This document shows positions 7,736-17,094 of a stretch of 64,000 nucleotides of DNA, piece after piece. Location: positions 124,001 through 188,000 of the forward strand of contig JAUNHE010000003.1 of the NCBI GenBank assembly GCA_030524105.1. Reading direction: 5' to 3'. Every line of letters begins with the position of its first letter. Positions within the stretch are counted from its first letter, which is position 1. This stretch comes from Rothia sp. (in: high G+C Gram-positive bacteria) (GTDB lineage Bacteria > Actinomycetota > Actinomycetes > Actinomycetales > Micrococcaceae). The position numbers were made by a program, and so were the translations under genes. The notes under the pieces were generated by a model that saw only the letters and a program-made list of their open reading frames with translations, was not told where the DNA came from and searched no databases.

Positions 7736-10101
7736 GGGGCTGAGCTGCTGCCGGCAGCGATGATGAGCTTGAGTAGCTTTTGAGCGGCTTCTTTTGCCAG
7801 GGGCTCATTGCGGCTACCGCAGCGTGGTGACTGGACGCAGGAGGGGCAACCCTGGCTGCAGCGGCAGCTGGCTATGTTTTTGAGGGTGGCAGGGAACCAG
7901 CTCAGGGCGGCTTCAAAGCCGCGTTCGGCAAAACCGGCTCCGCCTTGCTGGCCGTCATAGACAAAGATCGTGGGTAGACCGGTGTCCTTATGGGAGGGGG
8001 TAGAAAGCCCGCCAATATCCCAGTGGTCGCAGGTAGCAAACAAGGGTAGCAGTCCGATAGCTGCGTGCTCTGCTGCATGGAGGGCTCCGGCAAGGTCCTT
8101 GTCTTCGATTCCAGCCTCAGCGACATGCTGTTGTGGAACTGCCAGCCAAAAGGCCTTGGTGCGTAAATTCTGTGCTGGCAGTTCCAGGCTTTCTTCACCC
8201 AGGTTCTCTTGGCCGGGTAAGGATTTTCTTTGAAAGGAGACTACTTGGGTTCGTACCTTGACTTGGCCAAAGCACAGCTGAACCGGCCCCCAGTCTAGGC
8301 TGCGTTCTGTGGTGAGGATGCTGATATCTGTTAGGTCCCTGGCCTGGGTATAGTAGGTGGGGCGGACCTTTCGCAGGCTAATGACTGCCTCTGCTAGGTC
8401 TAACTCCTCTACTAGGTAACTTTGGCCCTGATGGGTGTAGATAGCTCCGGGGTGGCCTTGGTGGAGGGCTTGGCTGCTGTCCATGCTGCCGATCACTGCT
8501 CCACTTGCCAGGTCAACAAGTTCTAAAATTTTGCCCGCCCCAGACCGTAAATCTACAAGTTGGCTGGCAGATTCTGTGCCAGTCCAAAACCAGCCGGTGG
8601 CCCGCTGCCTGAGGTAGCCCTGCCTGCCTAACCTGTGCAGCAAGTCCGGGGTGCTGGGGCCAAATAGTTTGATTTCTTCTTCTCTTAAGGGCAGTTCAGC
8701 TGCTGCGGCACAGAGGTGTGGGGAGAGCAGATAGGGGTTATGTGGATCAAACACATTGGCTTCTACGAGGGTAAAGATATCTTCTGGATGGTGCACCAGA
8801 TAGTTATCTAGGGGGTCCTGGCCTGCTACGAAAACCGCTAAGCTAGCTTGGCCACTACGTCCGGCCCGGCCTATCTGCTGGAAAAAAGATGCTCGACTAC
8901 CGGGCCAGCCGGCTACGATAACAGCCTCAAGCCCCGATATATCTATGCCCAGTTCCAGGGCAGAGGTAGCAACCATGCCTAGAATTTTTCCTGAGCGTAG
9001 GTCGGCCTCAAGCTGGCGGCGTTCCTGGGGTAAAAAGCCGGCGCGGTAGGCTTGAACCCGTTGAGAATAGGAGGGTTTAATTCTTTCCAGATGCTGTTGG
9101 GCCAGCTGGGCTAGGGCTTCTGCTGCGCGGCGGGACTTAACAAAAACAATACTAGACTGATCTGCACTGACTAAGCTGGCTAGCATACGGGCACTGTCTG
9201 TTAAGGCCGATCCCACCGAGGCTTGCTGCTGCTGCTCTTGCTCGTTAAGGCTGGCCCCAGGTTCCCAGAGTAGGATGTGCTTTTCCCCGCGGGGGGAGGT
9301 GTCCTGGGTTAAGGCCTGGACATCTTGTGGCTGAACACCCAGTAAATGGGCAAAGGATTGTGCCGGTTCTGCTGAGGTGGCAGAGGCTGCAATAAAGACT
9401 GGATCTACCCCGTAGTGTCGGCATATTCTGCGTAAACGACGTAGCAGCAGGGCGCAGTGGGCCCCAAAAACACCCCTGTAGTGGTGGACCTCATCCAGGA
9501 TGACAAAGGCTAGATTCCGTAAAAACCTGCGCCATTGGCTGTGCTGACTGAGCAAACTAAAGTGCAGCATGTCGGGGTTGGTGAGTATAAAGTTACTGTG
9601 TTGACGAATCCAGGCCCGTTCTTCTGTGGGGGTATCGCCATCGTAGCTTGCTGGGATCAGCCCGGTGAGTTTCAGTTTATGGAGGGCAGTGAGCTGGTCG
9701 GCAGCTAGGGCCTTGGTAGGGCAGAGGTAGAGAACGCTAGCTTGATCACGAACGATAGCGTTGAGGCTGGGCAGCAGGTAGGCCAGGGATTTGCCGGAGG
9801 CTGTACCGCTGGCCATGATCAGGTGGGTTTTATCCTGGCTCAGGTAGCTTTTTTGTGCTTGTTCTGCCAGCTGAACCTGGTGCCGGTAGGGTTCTTTAAT
9901 GCCTTGGGCTTTGAAGCTAGCTAGGAGATCAGCTTCAAGCCAGCTGGGCCAGGAGGCATACTGGGCTGCTTGGGACAAGCTGCTCTGCAGGTGAAGGAGC
10001 TGGGCTGGTTGGGGGCCAAATCCTAGCTGGTTCGTTTTGCTCTGGGCCTGATCTTCTTGTCTCTGGTCAAGGCCAGGTTTTTGGGGTGGATTCTGCTGCA
10101 C
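7732..10101 (-). CDS. DEAD/DEAH-box helicase with C-terminal DUF1998/zinc-binding domain
   Basis: 789 residues. The helicase motifs are in order: Walker A ASGTASGKS (about residue 98), II LDEVHHYRG (about 201), III AASAT and VI QQIGRAGRSGQ (about 412). The last ~190 residues hold an MrfA-like DUF1998 region with the cysteine set CRCSQGCPSCVQSPRC (about 745-765), which probably binds a metal. This is the helicase that conventionally neighbours actinobacterial Tad clusters; a role in mitomycin-type DNA repair is known for relatives. The GTG start at 10101 lacks a clear ribosome site and lies inside a perfect inverted repeat, so the true start may be further downstream. Confidence 0.9.
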   Translation of the reverse strand: MQQNPPQKPGLDQRQEDQAQSKTNQLGFGPQPAQLLHLQSSLSQAAQYASWPSWLEADLLASFKAQGIKEPYRHQVQLAEQAQKSYLSQDKTHLIMASGTASGKSLAYLLPSLNAIVRDQASVLYLCPTKALAADQLTALHKLKLTGLIPASYDGDTPTEERAWIRQHSNFILTNPDMLHFSLLSQHSQWRRFLRNLAFVILDEVHHYRGVFGAHCALLLRRLRRICRHYGVDPVFIAASATSAEPAQSFAHLLGVQPQDVQALTQDTSPRGEKHILLWEPGASLNEQEQQQQASVGSALTDSARMLASLVSADQSSIVFVKSRRAAEALAQLAQQHLERIKPSYSQRVQAYRAGFLPQERRQLEADLRSGKILGMVATSALELGIDISGLEAVIVAGWPGSRASFFQQIGRAGRSGQASLAVFVAGQDPLDNYLVHHPEDIFTLVEANVFDPHNPYLLSPHLCAAAAELPLREEEIKLFGPSTPDLLHRLGRQGYLRQRATGWFWTGTESASQLVDLRSGAGKILELVDLASGAVIGSMDSSQALHQGHPGAIYTHQGQSYLVEELDLAEAVISLRKVRPTYYTQARDLTDISILTTERSLDWGPVQLCFGQVKVRTQVVSFQRKSLPGQENLGEESLELPAQNLRTKAFWLAVPQQHVAEAGIEDKDLAGALHAAEHAAIGLLPLFATCDHWDIGGLSTPSHKDTGLPTIFVYDGQQGGAGFAERGFEAALSWFPATLKNIASCRCSQGCPSCVQSPRCGSRNEPLAKEAAQKLLKLIIAAGSSSAP

Positions 10102-10121
10102 AAGACTATTGTGCAGCAGAA
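10091..10121. promoter_or_regulatory. Perfect 12-bp inverted repeat at the helicase start
   Basis: TTCTGCTGCACA (10091-10102) is mirrored exactly by TGTGCAGCAGAA (10110-10121) with a 7-base spacer. The left arm contains the assigned GTG start codon of the helicase. It lies in the divergent gap to the PPOX-family gene and could be a LexA-unlike operator, or an RNA hairpin occluding helicase translation. Confidence 0.5.
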
Positions 10122-10170
10122 CACTCTTACTGCGCGCTAATCTTCGCTCAAAGCTATCTTTGCTGGGATA

Positions 10171-10626
10171 ATGGGTGCTATGTCTAGCATGAAGATGAAT
10201 ATAAGGGCTGAAGGTAGCGGGCAGGAGTCCGCCCCGTCACCTATAACGGTATTAACGGACCAGCAATGCTGGCAGCTGGCCCAGCAGACTAGCTTTGCTA
10301 GGCTGGGCACCTATAGCCAAGGCGAAATTTTTATTACTCCCCTGAACATCGTTGCTGATGACAGCAAGATTTTCTTTCGAACCGCCGCTGGTTCTAAACT
10401 AACCCAGTTGCAGCTGGAGGAACGGGTAACCCTCGAATTTGACAAGGCTGAGGGTGGAAGCGCCTACTCGGTTAACATTTTTGGGACAGCCCGGCTCCTG
10501 ACGGACAGTAAGGACCTTGCCTATGCACAGTCCCTGCCGCTTACCCCCTGGGTGCATACGGAGAAGATCGAGTTTGTGGAGATTACCCCTCTGCGGATGA
10601 CTGGACGTAGGTTCAACCTGGGCTAG
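10171..10626 (+). CDS. Pyridoxamine 5'-phosphate oxidase-fold protein (PPOX/NimA-like)
   Basis: A 151-residue split-barrel flavin/cofactor-binding protein. Conserved elements are [17 protein letters not shown], then [27 protein letters not shown] and the C-terminal [14 protein letters not shown], the pattern of the 'PPOX class/nitroimidazole resistance-like' family. A GATAAT hexamer at 10167-10172 would place transcription start close to ATG 10180 (MSSMKMN), so a leaderless start there is possible. The substrate is unknown. It is a paralogue of the gene at 13680, 3 kb away. The next gene is trhO, 20 bp downstream on the same strand. Confidence 0.78.
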   Translation: MGAMSSMKMNIRAEGSGQESAPSPITVLTDQQCWQLAQQTSFARLGTYSQGEIFITPLNIVADDSKIFFRTAAGSKLTQLQLEERVTLEFDKAEGGSAYSVNIFGTARLLTDSKDLAYAQSLPLTPWVHTEKIEFVEITPLRMTGRRFNLG

Positions 10627-10646
10627 AAAGAGCTAGAATAGAAGCC

Positions 10647-11510
10647 GTGGCTCAAGAAAAAATTATTTTATACTACTGTTTTGCCCCGGTGGCGGATCCT
10701 ACCGCTCTGATGCTTTGGCAGCGGGCTCTTTGCGAAAAGCTGGGCTTGACTGGTCGGATTATTCTTTCTAAGCACGGTATTAATGGGACCCTTGGTGGCC
10801 AGATTTCCGCCCTTAAAGAGTACGGTAAAACGACCCGCCAGTATCCGGGCTTTAGCCGTTTAGAGCTTAAGTGGTCTGAAGGTTCGGCAGCGGATTTTCC
10901 CCGTCTTTCCGTTAAGGTGCGCGATGAGTTGGTTGCCTTTGGTGCCGCTGATGAGCTCCTTGTTGACCAGGACGGAGTGGTCGGTGGCGGTGTTCACCTG
11001 AAGCCCGAAGAGGTGAATGACCTAGTTGCCCAGCGGGCAGATGAAGTGGTCTTCTTTGACGGCAGGAACGCTTTTGAAGCTAAGATCGGTAAATTTAAGA
11101 ATGCCGTGGTGCCGGATGTACGTACCACACATGACTTTCTTGCTGAGCTTGAGTCCGGCAAATATGATCAGCTTAAGGATAGGCCGGTTATTACCTACTG
11201 TACCGGTGGCATTCGCTGCGAGATTCTTTCTGTCCTCATGAAAAACCGCGGTTTTAAAGAGGTCTATCAAATTGATGGAGGTATTGTTCGTTACGGTCAA
11301 AAGTACGGGGATTCGGGGCTTTGGGAGGGCTCCATGTACATTTTTGATCAGCGGATGCATCTAGAGTTTTCGCCGGAGACAGTAACGATTGGCCGCTGTG
11401 AGCACTGCGGTGCCCCCTCCAATAAATTCGAGAACCTTGACCGTGAGGGCCAGCGAGACCTGGTTTTGCTCTGCCCTGCCTGCGCTGACGCTGCTGTTGG
11501 GGCGGCCTAG
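10647..11510 (+). CDS. trhO: tRNA uridine(34) hydroxylase, rhodanese family
   Basis: 287 residues. An N-terminal acylphosphatase-like domain ([14 protein letters not shown]) is followed by a rhodanese domain with [10 protein letters not shown] and the catalytic cysteine loop [11 protein letters not shown]. At the C-terminus is a Cys-rich zinc-like tail ([12 protein letters not shown]...LLCPACAD). This matches YceA/TrhO, which hydroxylates U34 of tRNAs in an oxygen-dependent, prephenate-independent route. Start is GTG 10647. It probably forms an operon with the PPOX-like gene before it. The family assignment is strong; the biochemical role comes from characterised relatives. Confidence 0.88.
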   Translation: MAQEKIILYYCFAPVADPTALMLWQRALCEKLGLTGRIILSKHGINGTLGGQISALKEYGKTTRQYPGFSRLELKWSEGSAADFPRLSVKVRDELVAFGAADELLVDQDGVVGGGVHLKPEEVNDLVAQRADEVVFFDGRNAFEAKIGKFKNAVVPDVRTTHDFLAELESGKYDQLKDRPVITYCTGGIRCEILSVLMKNRGFKEVYQIDGGIVRYGQKYGDSGLWEGSMYIFDQRMHLEFSPETVTIGRCEHCGAPSNKFENLDREGQRDLVLLCPACADAAVGAA

Positions 11511-11566
11511 CTTTTTGAGGTTTGGCAGAGGCCGCCGGTCACTGTGAGGTCAAGTTTTAGCCTGGC

Positions 11567-11594
11567 GCTGTTTGCTGTGCACGGGGCAAACAGC
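11567..11594. terminator. Hairpin between trhO and the small minus-strand gene
   Basis: GCTGTTTGC (11567-11575) pairs perfectly with GCAAACAGC (11586-11594) across a 10-base loop. It lies between two convergent genes, as expected for a shared terminator, but neither side has a T-run, so Rho-independent termination would be weak. Confidence 0.45.
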
Positions 11595-11608
11595 ATATGG
11601 ATAGGGAA

Positions 11609-11761
11609 TTAGGCTGCTTCTTCTGCCGCTAGATCTGCCTGCAATTTAGCGATGATGTCCTGGATTACTTCAGTTGAGAACCCTGCGGTACCTGAGTCAA
11701 GTTTTGCCTGCCAATCGGCAATGGACTGTTGTAGATTTTCTATTTTTTGAGGATCTGCCAT
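11609..11761 (-). CDS. Small 50-residue protein, unknown
   Basis: An uninterrupted 51-codon frame begins at ATG 11761 and encodes MADPQKIENLQQSIADWQAK followed by LDSGTAGFSTEVIQDIIAKL and QADLAAEEAA. It looks like two soluble amphipathic helices with a Gly-Ser-Thr turn, acidic, with no membrane segment. Codon use resembles its neighbours. A TACACT -10-like hexamer ends six bases before the ATG, so the transcript would be leaderless, and a 7-2-7 palindrome sits 31-46 bp upstream. I do not recognise a family. The support is the promoter spacing, the plausible amino-acid composition and the terminator-like hairpin just downstream. Confidence 0.6.
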   Translation of the reverse strand: MADPQKIENLQQSIADWQAKLDSGTAGFSTEVIQDIIAKLQADLAAEEAA

Positions 11762-11791
11762 GCCTCAAGTGTACGCGATGTAACCCAGAGA

Positions 11792-11807
11792 ATTACCAGG
11801 TGGTAAT
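11792..11807. promoter_or_regulatory. Operator-like palindrome ATTACCA-GG-TGGTAAT
   Basis: A perfect 7+2+7 palindrome lies where the -35 region of the small gene ending at 11609 would be, and upstream of the divergent methyltransferase promoter. Its size and symmetry fit a dimeric repressor. The cognate regulator is unknown. Confidence 0.5.
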
Positions 11808-11889
11808 CATTTTTAGCATTTTTTATATTTTGTCTGCTGCTCGTAGGTAAATGTCAAATTTTGCTTAATAATAAGCCCGGCTTACCCTT

Positions 11890-11918
11890 TTGGCTAGTTA
11901 TTTTGCATATTTTATACT
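11890..11918 (+). promoter_or_regulatory. Sigma-70-type promoter for the methyltransferase gene
   Basis: TTGGCT (11890-11895), a 17-bp spacer and TATACT (11913-11918) form a good housekeeping promoter. Transcription would start near 11925, leaving about 95 bases of leader before ATG 12020. That leader contains a short GGGCCTG/CAGGCTC hairpin (11961-11978). Confidence 0.6.
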
Positions 11919-12019
11919 TGTATTCGAAAGTATCTTTTGGGGGCGAAAAAAGCGGGTACAGGGCCTGTTTTCAGGCTCCTTAGCTGGGTAAGCCCGGCAG
12001 ATGTGTAAGAATAAACAGG

Positions 12020-13675
12020 ATGAATGGTGCAGTTCTACCCCAGTTCTCTTTGCTACAAAAAGTCCCGGTCAGTGATGATCCAGCCGCTTTGGCAGATCTT
12101 GCTGGGCGTTTAAGGGCTCTTGGCTACTGCTATGACGGTATTCAAGACCTACTTGGCCAGGATTTTCTTTCACGGCTAGCTCCAGAGCATATGGCGGCAG
12201 GACGCTGGGCTAGCAGGAGAATCAGCCAGAGCAGCCAGGCCAGTAGAGAGCAGAAAAATCTGGCTCTCACCATAGGATTCTTTATCCTTGGCCTGTCCTA
12301 CACTGCTACTGAGCTGGATGAGGCCCTCGGGGCGGGGGCAAGTCAGCTCCTAGCCCACCTAAAGCTGAGCCAACCTAGCCAGGGAGAAAATCGGGAGCCA
12401 GCCTACCGTTCGTCCATCGATCTGCGCCCTTACGCTAGCGACCGGGGCGGGCAGTTCTGGATAGGGTCGGATCTAGGGGCCCAGCAGAGCTCGGGGGTCT
12501 TAGCTAAAGATTATGTCTTAGGGATTAGCCAGGCTTCGCTCACTTTAGCCCAGTACATAGAACGTAGTCCGGTGGCTACTGCCCTAGATCTGGGCTGCGG
12601 CTGCGGTATCCAGATCTTTCACCTTCTTGACCACGTAAAAACCGTTACTGCTACAGATATTTCTGAGCGTGCCCTAGCCTTTACTCGCTTTAATCTGCTT
12701 CTTAATGCCGATCAGCTTAAGCTAGATCCCCAAAACTTAGCAGAGAGGGTAATTCTTAAACAGGGCTCCCTCCTTGAACCGGTAGCTGGGCAAAGCTTTG
12801 ACCTCATTGTTTCTAACCCTCCCTTTGTTATTACGCCCCGTCAGAGCCAAGAAAAGATCCAGGATCGTTATGTCTATCGGGATGCTGGGATGGTGGGGGA
12901 CGAGCTGCTAGCTAACCTGGTAGGGCAGCTTCCGCAGCATCTTAAGGCCGGCGGTAGAGCCCAGCTTTTGGGTAACTGGGAAATCTACTCTTCGGGGCAG
13001 CAAGGCAGTTGGTCGGACAGGCTGGAAGGCTGGCTTTGCCCTTCCACTGAGGCTTGGGTGATCCAGCGCCAGCAGGTCACTACCCAGGACTACGCCCAAA
13101 CCTGGTTGCAGGACTCAAGCCAGCAAAAAGACCCGGCAGGATTCGAAGCTGCTTTTGCCGCCTATCTGGATGACTTTACCCAACGTCAGGTAGGGGCTAT
13201 TGGGTTTGGTCTGCTCTGGCTGCGTAGGCAAGCCCTGCCAGATCGGGGCAGGCTCCTTCGGCGTTTTGAAGAAATAACACACCCGCTTGAGCAGCCTCTT
13301 GCCCCGGCCATTACGGCTCAGCTGGCTGCCTACGACAGGCTAAACCGCCTGACGGATCAAGAACTAAGCCAGTGCCACCTGCTGGTTGCTGCAGACGTGA
13401 GCGAGGAACGACACGCTCTTCCCGGCGCTGCTGACCCGGCCATTATTCTCTTACGGCAGGGCTCAGGTTTACGTAGGGTCCTGCAGGTGGGAACCCAGAC
13501 AGCAGGTTTTGTTGCTGCCTGTGACGGCCAGCTCAGTGTAGGCCAAATCTGTGGGGCCTTAAAGGCCCTGCTAGAGCAGCAGGGCCAAGAGTTTGATCAG
13601 GCTGATCTTCTACATCACATTCGGCAACTTATTGAAGAGGGATTCCTGCTGTTTGCCACAGAAACACTAGACTGA
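12020..13675 (+). CDS. Large SAM-dependent methyltransferase (HemK-like core)
   Basis: 551 residues. An N-terminal ~130-residue helical domain is followed by a Rossmann methyltransferase core with motif I ALDLGCGCGIQ (about 187-197), acidic loop TATDISERAL and the NPPF catalytic loop (265-268), which in relatives methylates amides or exocyclic amines (HemK, RsmC, RlmG). The C-terminal ~120 residues look like a winged-helix-type domain (DGQLSVGQICGALKALL). This three-part actinobacterial family (which I recall as DUF7059/DUF7782-flanked) is conserved near topA. The substrate is not known; a ribosomal or tRNA target is inference. The downstream PPOX gene starts four bases after its stop. Confidence 0.8.
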   Translation: MNGAVLPQFSLLQKVPVSDDPAALADLAGRLRALGYCYDGIQDLLGQDFLSRLAPEHMAAGRWASRRISQSSQASREQKNLALTIGFFILGLSYTATELDEALGAGASQLLAHLKLSQPSQGENREPAYRSSIDLRPYASDRGGQFWIGSDLGAQQSSGVLAKDYVLGISQASLTLAQYIERSPVATALDLGCGCGIQIFHLLDHVKTVTATDISERALAFTRFNLLLNADQLKLDPQNLAERVILKQGSLLEPVAGQSFDLIVSNPPFVITPRQSQEKIQDRYVYRDAGMVGDELLANLVGQLPQHLKAGGRAQLLGNWEIYSSGQQGSWSDRLEGWLCPSTEAWVIQRQQVTTQDYAQTWLQDSSQQKDPAGFEAAFAAYLDDFTQRQVGAIGFGLLWLRRQALPDRGRLLRRFEEITHPLEQPLAPAITAQLAAYDRLNRLTDQELSQCHLLVAADVSEERHALPGAADPAIILLRQGSGLRRVLQVGTQTAGFVAACDGQLSVGQICGALKALLEQQGQEFDQADLLHHIRQLIEEGFLLFATETLD

Positions 13676-13679
13676 CAGC

Positions 13680-14111
13680 ATGCCGGCAAGAAAGAGCACA
13701 CCCTTACAGGCAGTACCTAGTCCCGTAACTGAACTTGACCCAAAAACCTGCCAGAGCATACTGACCAGCCAGAGCATCGGTCGCATGGCGCTGACCCAAG
13801 GCAATACGGTAGATATTATTGTGGTCCGTTACGTGCTAACTGCTGGAAAAATATACTTTCAAAGTAATCCCAGCGATATTTTTTCTTCCATTGTGGTGAG
13901 CCGTCAGGTTGTCTTTGAAGTAGACCGGGCTCAAGAGGCTTGTATACAATCGGTTATTGTTCAGGGCAGCGCACACTGGTACCCTTACGATCCGGATATT
14001 GACCCGCTGCTGCTTAAGCAGGCCCGGGTAGCCTCTGGCCACACCATGCAGTGGGTGGAAATAGTACCCCATACGATGAGCGGTCGGGAGCTGACTATTA
14101 AGACTGAGTAA
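13680..14111 (+). CDS. Second PPOX-fold (NimA-like) protein
   Basis: 143 residues. It shares with the gene at 10171 the N-terminal pattern (CQSILTSQSIGRMALTQGN versus [19 protein letters not shown]), the central FxSNPSDIFSSI region in place of AAGSKL, and the ending VEIVPHTMSGREL versus [13 protein letters not shown]. Both are split-barrel cofactor-binding proteins. It starts four bases after the methyltransferase stop and is probably co-transcribed. Function is unknown; the family includes F420- and FMN-dependent reductases and heme-binding proteins. Confidence 0.72.
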   Translation: MPARKSTPLQAVPSPVTELDPKTCQSILTSQSIGRMALTQGNTVDIIVVRYVLTAGKIYFQSNPSDIFSSIVVSRQVVFEVDRAQEACIQSVIVQGSAHWYPYDPDIDPLLLKQARVASGHTMQWVEIVPHTMSGRELTIKTE

Positions 14112-14283
14112 GTTTGGGCAAACACTGCCCCGGTCATAAAGCGGGAGGTTTCTGAAGACCTTGGGCCCTGCCTTTGTTTATCCATAAAACTGTGCCCGCC
14201 TTCTGGTATTGTGTGCCAAACTAGGCAAGTGCGCTATTCTTGAGCGTAAAAGGCCAGCAGAAATCTGTACTTCAAGGAGCAAA

Positions 14284-17043
14284 GTGCCCACCCAGGCGAA
14301 GAACAAAACGGCGTCCGGCAAGTCACTACTTATTGTTGAGTCACCCTCAAAGGTTAAGACTATTAGTGGCTATCTAGGTTCCAGCTTTGACGTGGAATCA
14401 TCCATGGGTCATATTCGTGACCTACCGCAGCCTTCCGAGCTGCCGGACGAGCTTAAGAAATCTGCAGTGGGTAAATTTGCTGTTGATCTTGACCACAATT
14501 TTGAGCCCTACTATGTTGTTAACCCGGATAAAAAAAAGAAGGTCACTGAGCTCCGGCGTAAGCTTAAAGATTCTGATGCCCTCTACCTGGCAACCGATGG
14601 CGATCGGGAGGGTGAAGCTATAGCCTGGCATCTCTTGCAGGTACTTAAACCCAAGGTTCCGGTCTACCGCTTAACTTTTCCGGAAATCACCAAAGAAGCG
14701 GTTGATAGGGCCTTTGACCGCTTGCGCGATATCGACCAGGATCTGGTTGATGCCCAAGAAACTCGCCGGGTGCTGGACAGGCTGTATGGCTACGAAATTT
14801 CACCGGTTTTATGGCGAAAGGTTTCCCGCGGGCTTTCCGCCGGTAGGGTTCAGTCGGTGGCTACCCGCCTGGTTGTTGAACGAGAGCGTGAACGCATGGC
14901 CTTTCGCTCAGCCCACTACTGGGACCTGACCGCTACCTTCATCACAGCGGACAAGCAGAGCTTTAATGCCAAGCTCAGTTCGGTTGACGGGCTTCGGGTG
15001 GCTAGCGGTAAAGATTTTGGGGATCAAGGCAGCCTCAAACCCGGTGCAGCTGGCAAAGTTGTGCACCTGGACCAAGAGGCAGCCCAGGAGCTAGCCAACC
15101 AGCTCAAAGGGGCTGACTTTAGCGTCAGCTCTGTGGAGACTAAACCTTATACCCGCCGTCCAGCGGCGCCCTTTACCACCTCCACCCTGCAGCAGGAGGC
15201 TGCTAGAAAACTACGGTTTTCTTCGCGCTCTACTATGCAGGTGGCGCAACGTCTTTACGAAAACGGTTACATCACCTATATGCGTACGGACTCGCTCACC
15301 TTATCCGATCAGGCCTTGAATGCCGCCCGCCGGCAGGCTCGAGAGCTTTACGGAGATGACTACGTTCCCGCATCTAGCCGCCGCTATCTCTCCAAGTCTA
15401 AGAATGCTCAGGAAGCCCACGAAGCAATCCGGCCAGCCGGTGATTCCTTCCGCACCCCGGAGCAGGTCAAGGATGCCCTCAGCAGCGATGAATTTAAGCT
15501 CTATGAGCTTATTTGGAAGCGGACTGTTGCCTCCCAGATGGCCGATGCTAAGGGTTCTACGGCCAGCATTAAACTGGGAGCCACCTCACAGGCGGGCCAG
15601 TATAGTGAATTTTCTGCTTCAGGAACGGTCATTACTTTTCGAGGTTTCTTGGCTGCCTATGAAGAAGGCAGCGATGCCTCAGGTAGTGAAGACCAAGATT
15701 CTTTGGCCGATAAGCGTCTTCCCGCCCTCAAGCAGGCAGATCGGCTGACAAGCCAAGATATTAAAGCCGGCGGCCACGAGACCACAGCCCCGCCGCGCTA
15801 TACCGAGGCTTCTCTGGTTAAGGTCTTAGACGAACTCGGTATAGGTAGACCTTCCACCTACGCTGCCGTGATTTCCACCATTATGGATCGGGGCTACGTC
15901 AATAACCGCTCGGGTTCTTTAGTGCCTTCCTGGACCGCCTTTTCTGTTGTCCGCCTGCTCGAAGAGCATTTTGACCGCTACGTAGACTATGAGTTCACTG
16001 CCGAGATGGAAGAGGACTTAGATAGGATCGCCCGCGGTGAAGAAAAACGCAGCGATTGGTTACACAACTTCTACTTTGGGAGCACAGATAAGGAGGGCCT
16101 CAAACCTATTGTTGACCACCTGGGAGACATTGACGCCCGGGCCATTAACTCCATAGAAATTGCTGACGGCATTAACCTCAGAGTGGGCAAATTTGGGCCC
16201 TACCTAGAAACTGGGGGGCAACTGGACCCAGAAACCGGTGAACTAAAGGATCCTATTAGGGCTAACGTTCCCCAGGATCTGGCCCCGGACGAGCTGACCG
16301 CCAGTAAGGCTGCCCAGCTGATTGAACAGGGTAAACAGGACGGGCGGCAGCTGGGAGTAGACCCGGTAACGGGACACACCATCTTAGGACGGGACGGTAG
16401 GTTTGGCCCCTACGTTACGGAACTACTACCCGAGTTGACCGAAGACGAGATTCAAGCCTGGTACGACGCACAACCTACCGAGTACTACAAAAACGGGAGG
16501 GCAAAACCCAAAAAAAAGCCGGTTCAAGCCAAACCTCGTACCGCTTCCCTCTTTAAAAATATGGACCTGGCAAGTATTACCCTAGAAGAGGCCCTGCAGC
16601 TACTGAGCCTGCCTCGGCTGGTTGGTAAGGATCCCGATGGCCAAGAAATTACCGCCCAGAACGGCCGCTTTGGCCCTTATCTTAAGCGCGGAAGCGATTC
16701 GCGCTCGCTCACGAGTGAAGAAGAAATCTTTAGTATTACCCTGGAAGAAGCGCTTGCTATTTATGCTCAGCCTAAACAGCGGGGGCGAGCTGCCGCTAAA
16801 CCGGCGCTGGCAGAGCTAGGGCAGGATCCCGTTTCAGAGAAAAAAATTCTTATTAAGGACGGTAGATTCGGCCCCTATATCACCGACGGAATCACCAATA
16901 TTACTATTCCACGCGGTGAAACGGTTGAGTCTATTAACTTTGACAGAGCGGTAGAGCTCCTGGCCCAGAAGAGGGAAAAGGGGCCGGCCCAGCGTAAAAA
17001 GTCGGCTGCCAAAAAACCAGCTGCCTCCAAAACGTCCGGCTAG
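14284..17043 (+). CDS. topA: DNA topoisomerase I
   Basis: Type IA topoisomerase that relaxes negative supercoils. The N-terminal Toprim domain has LIVESPSKVKTI and the acidic LYLATDGDREGEAIAWHLL. The active-site tyrosine is Y332 in YITYMRTDSLTLS. The C-terminal third carries repeated GRFGPY modules (four copies seen) and ends in a Lys/Ala-rich tail (KKSAAKKPAASKT), typical of actinobacterial TopA. I choose GTG 14284 (919 residues) because AAGGAG lies at 14274-14279; an in-frame GTG at 14209 would add 25 unconserved residues. A TTATCCATA near-DnaA box lies upstream at about 14179. Confidence 0.95.
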   Translation: MPTQAKNKTASGKSLLIVESPSKVKTISGYLGSSFDVESSMGHIRDLPQPSELPDELKKSAVGKFAVDLDHNFEPYYVVNPDKKKKVTELRRKLKDSDALYLATDGDREGEAIAWHLLQVLKPKVPVYRLTFPEITKEAVDRAFDRLRDIDQDLVDAQETRRVLDRLYGYEISPVLWRKVSRGLSAGRVQSVATRLVVERERERMAFRSAHYWDLTATFITADKQSFNAKLSSVDGLRVASGKDFGDQGSLKPGAAGKVVHLDQEAAQELANQLKGADFSVSSVETKPYTRRPAAPFTTSTLQQEAARKLRFSSRSTMQVAQRLYENGYITYMRTDSLTLSDQALNAARRQARELYGDDYVPASSRRYLSKSKNAQEAHEAIRPAGDSFRTPEQVKDALSSDEFKLYELIWKRTVASQMADAKGSTASIKLGATSQAGQYSEFSASGTVITFRGFLAAYEEGSDASGSEDQDSLADKRLPALKQADRLTSQDIKAGGHETTAPPRYTEASLVKVLDELGIGRPSTYAAVISTIMDRGYVNNRSGSLVPSWTAFSVVRLLEEHFDRYVDYEFTAEMEEDLDRIARGEEKRSDWLHNFYFGSTDKEGLKPIVDHLGDIDARAINSIEIADGINLRVGKFGPYLETGGQLDPETGELKDPIRANVPQDLAPDELTASKAAQLIEQGKQDGRQLGVDPVTGHTILGRDGRFGPYVTELLPELTEDEIQAWYDAQPTEYYKNGRAKPKKKPVQAKPRTASLFKNMDLASITLEEALQLLSLPRLVGKDPDGQEITAQNGRFGPYLKRGSDSRSLTSEEEIFSITLEEALAIYAQPKQRGRAAAKPALAELGQDPVSEKKILIKDGRFGPYITDGITNITIPRGETVESINFDRAVELLAQKREKGPAQRKKSAAKKPAASKTSG

Positions 17044-17094
17044 AGCCCCGGGGTTAAGCTAGCAGGCCGGTAGACAAGGACTAGTGAAGGTACG

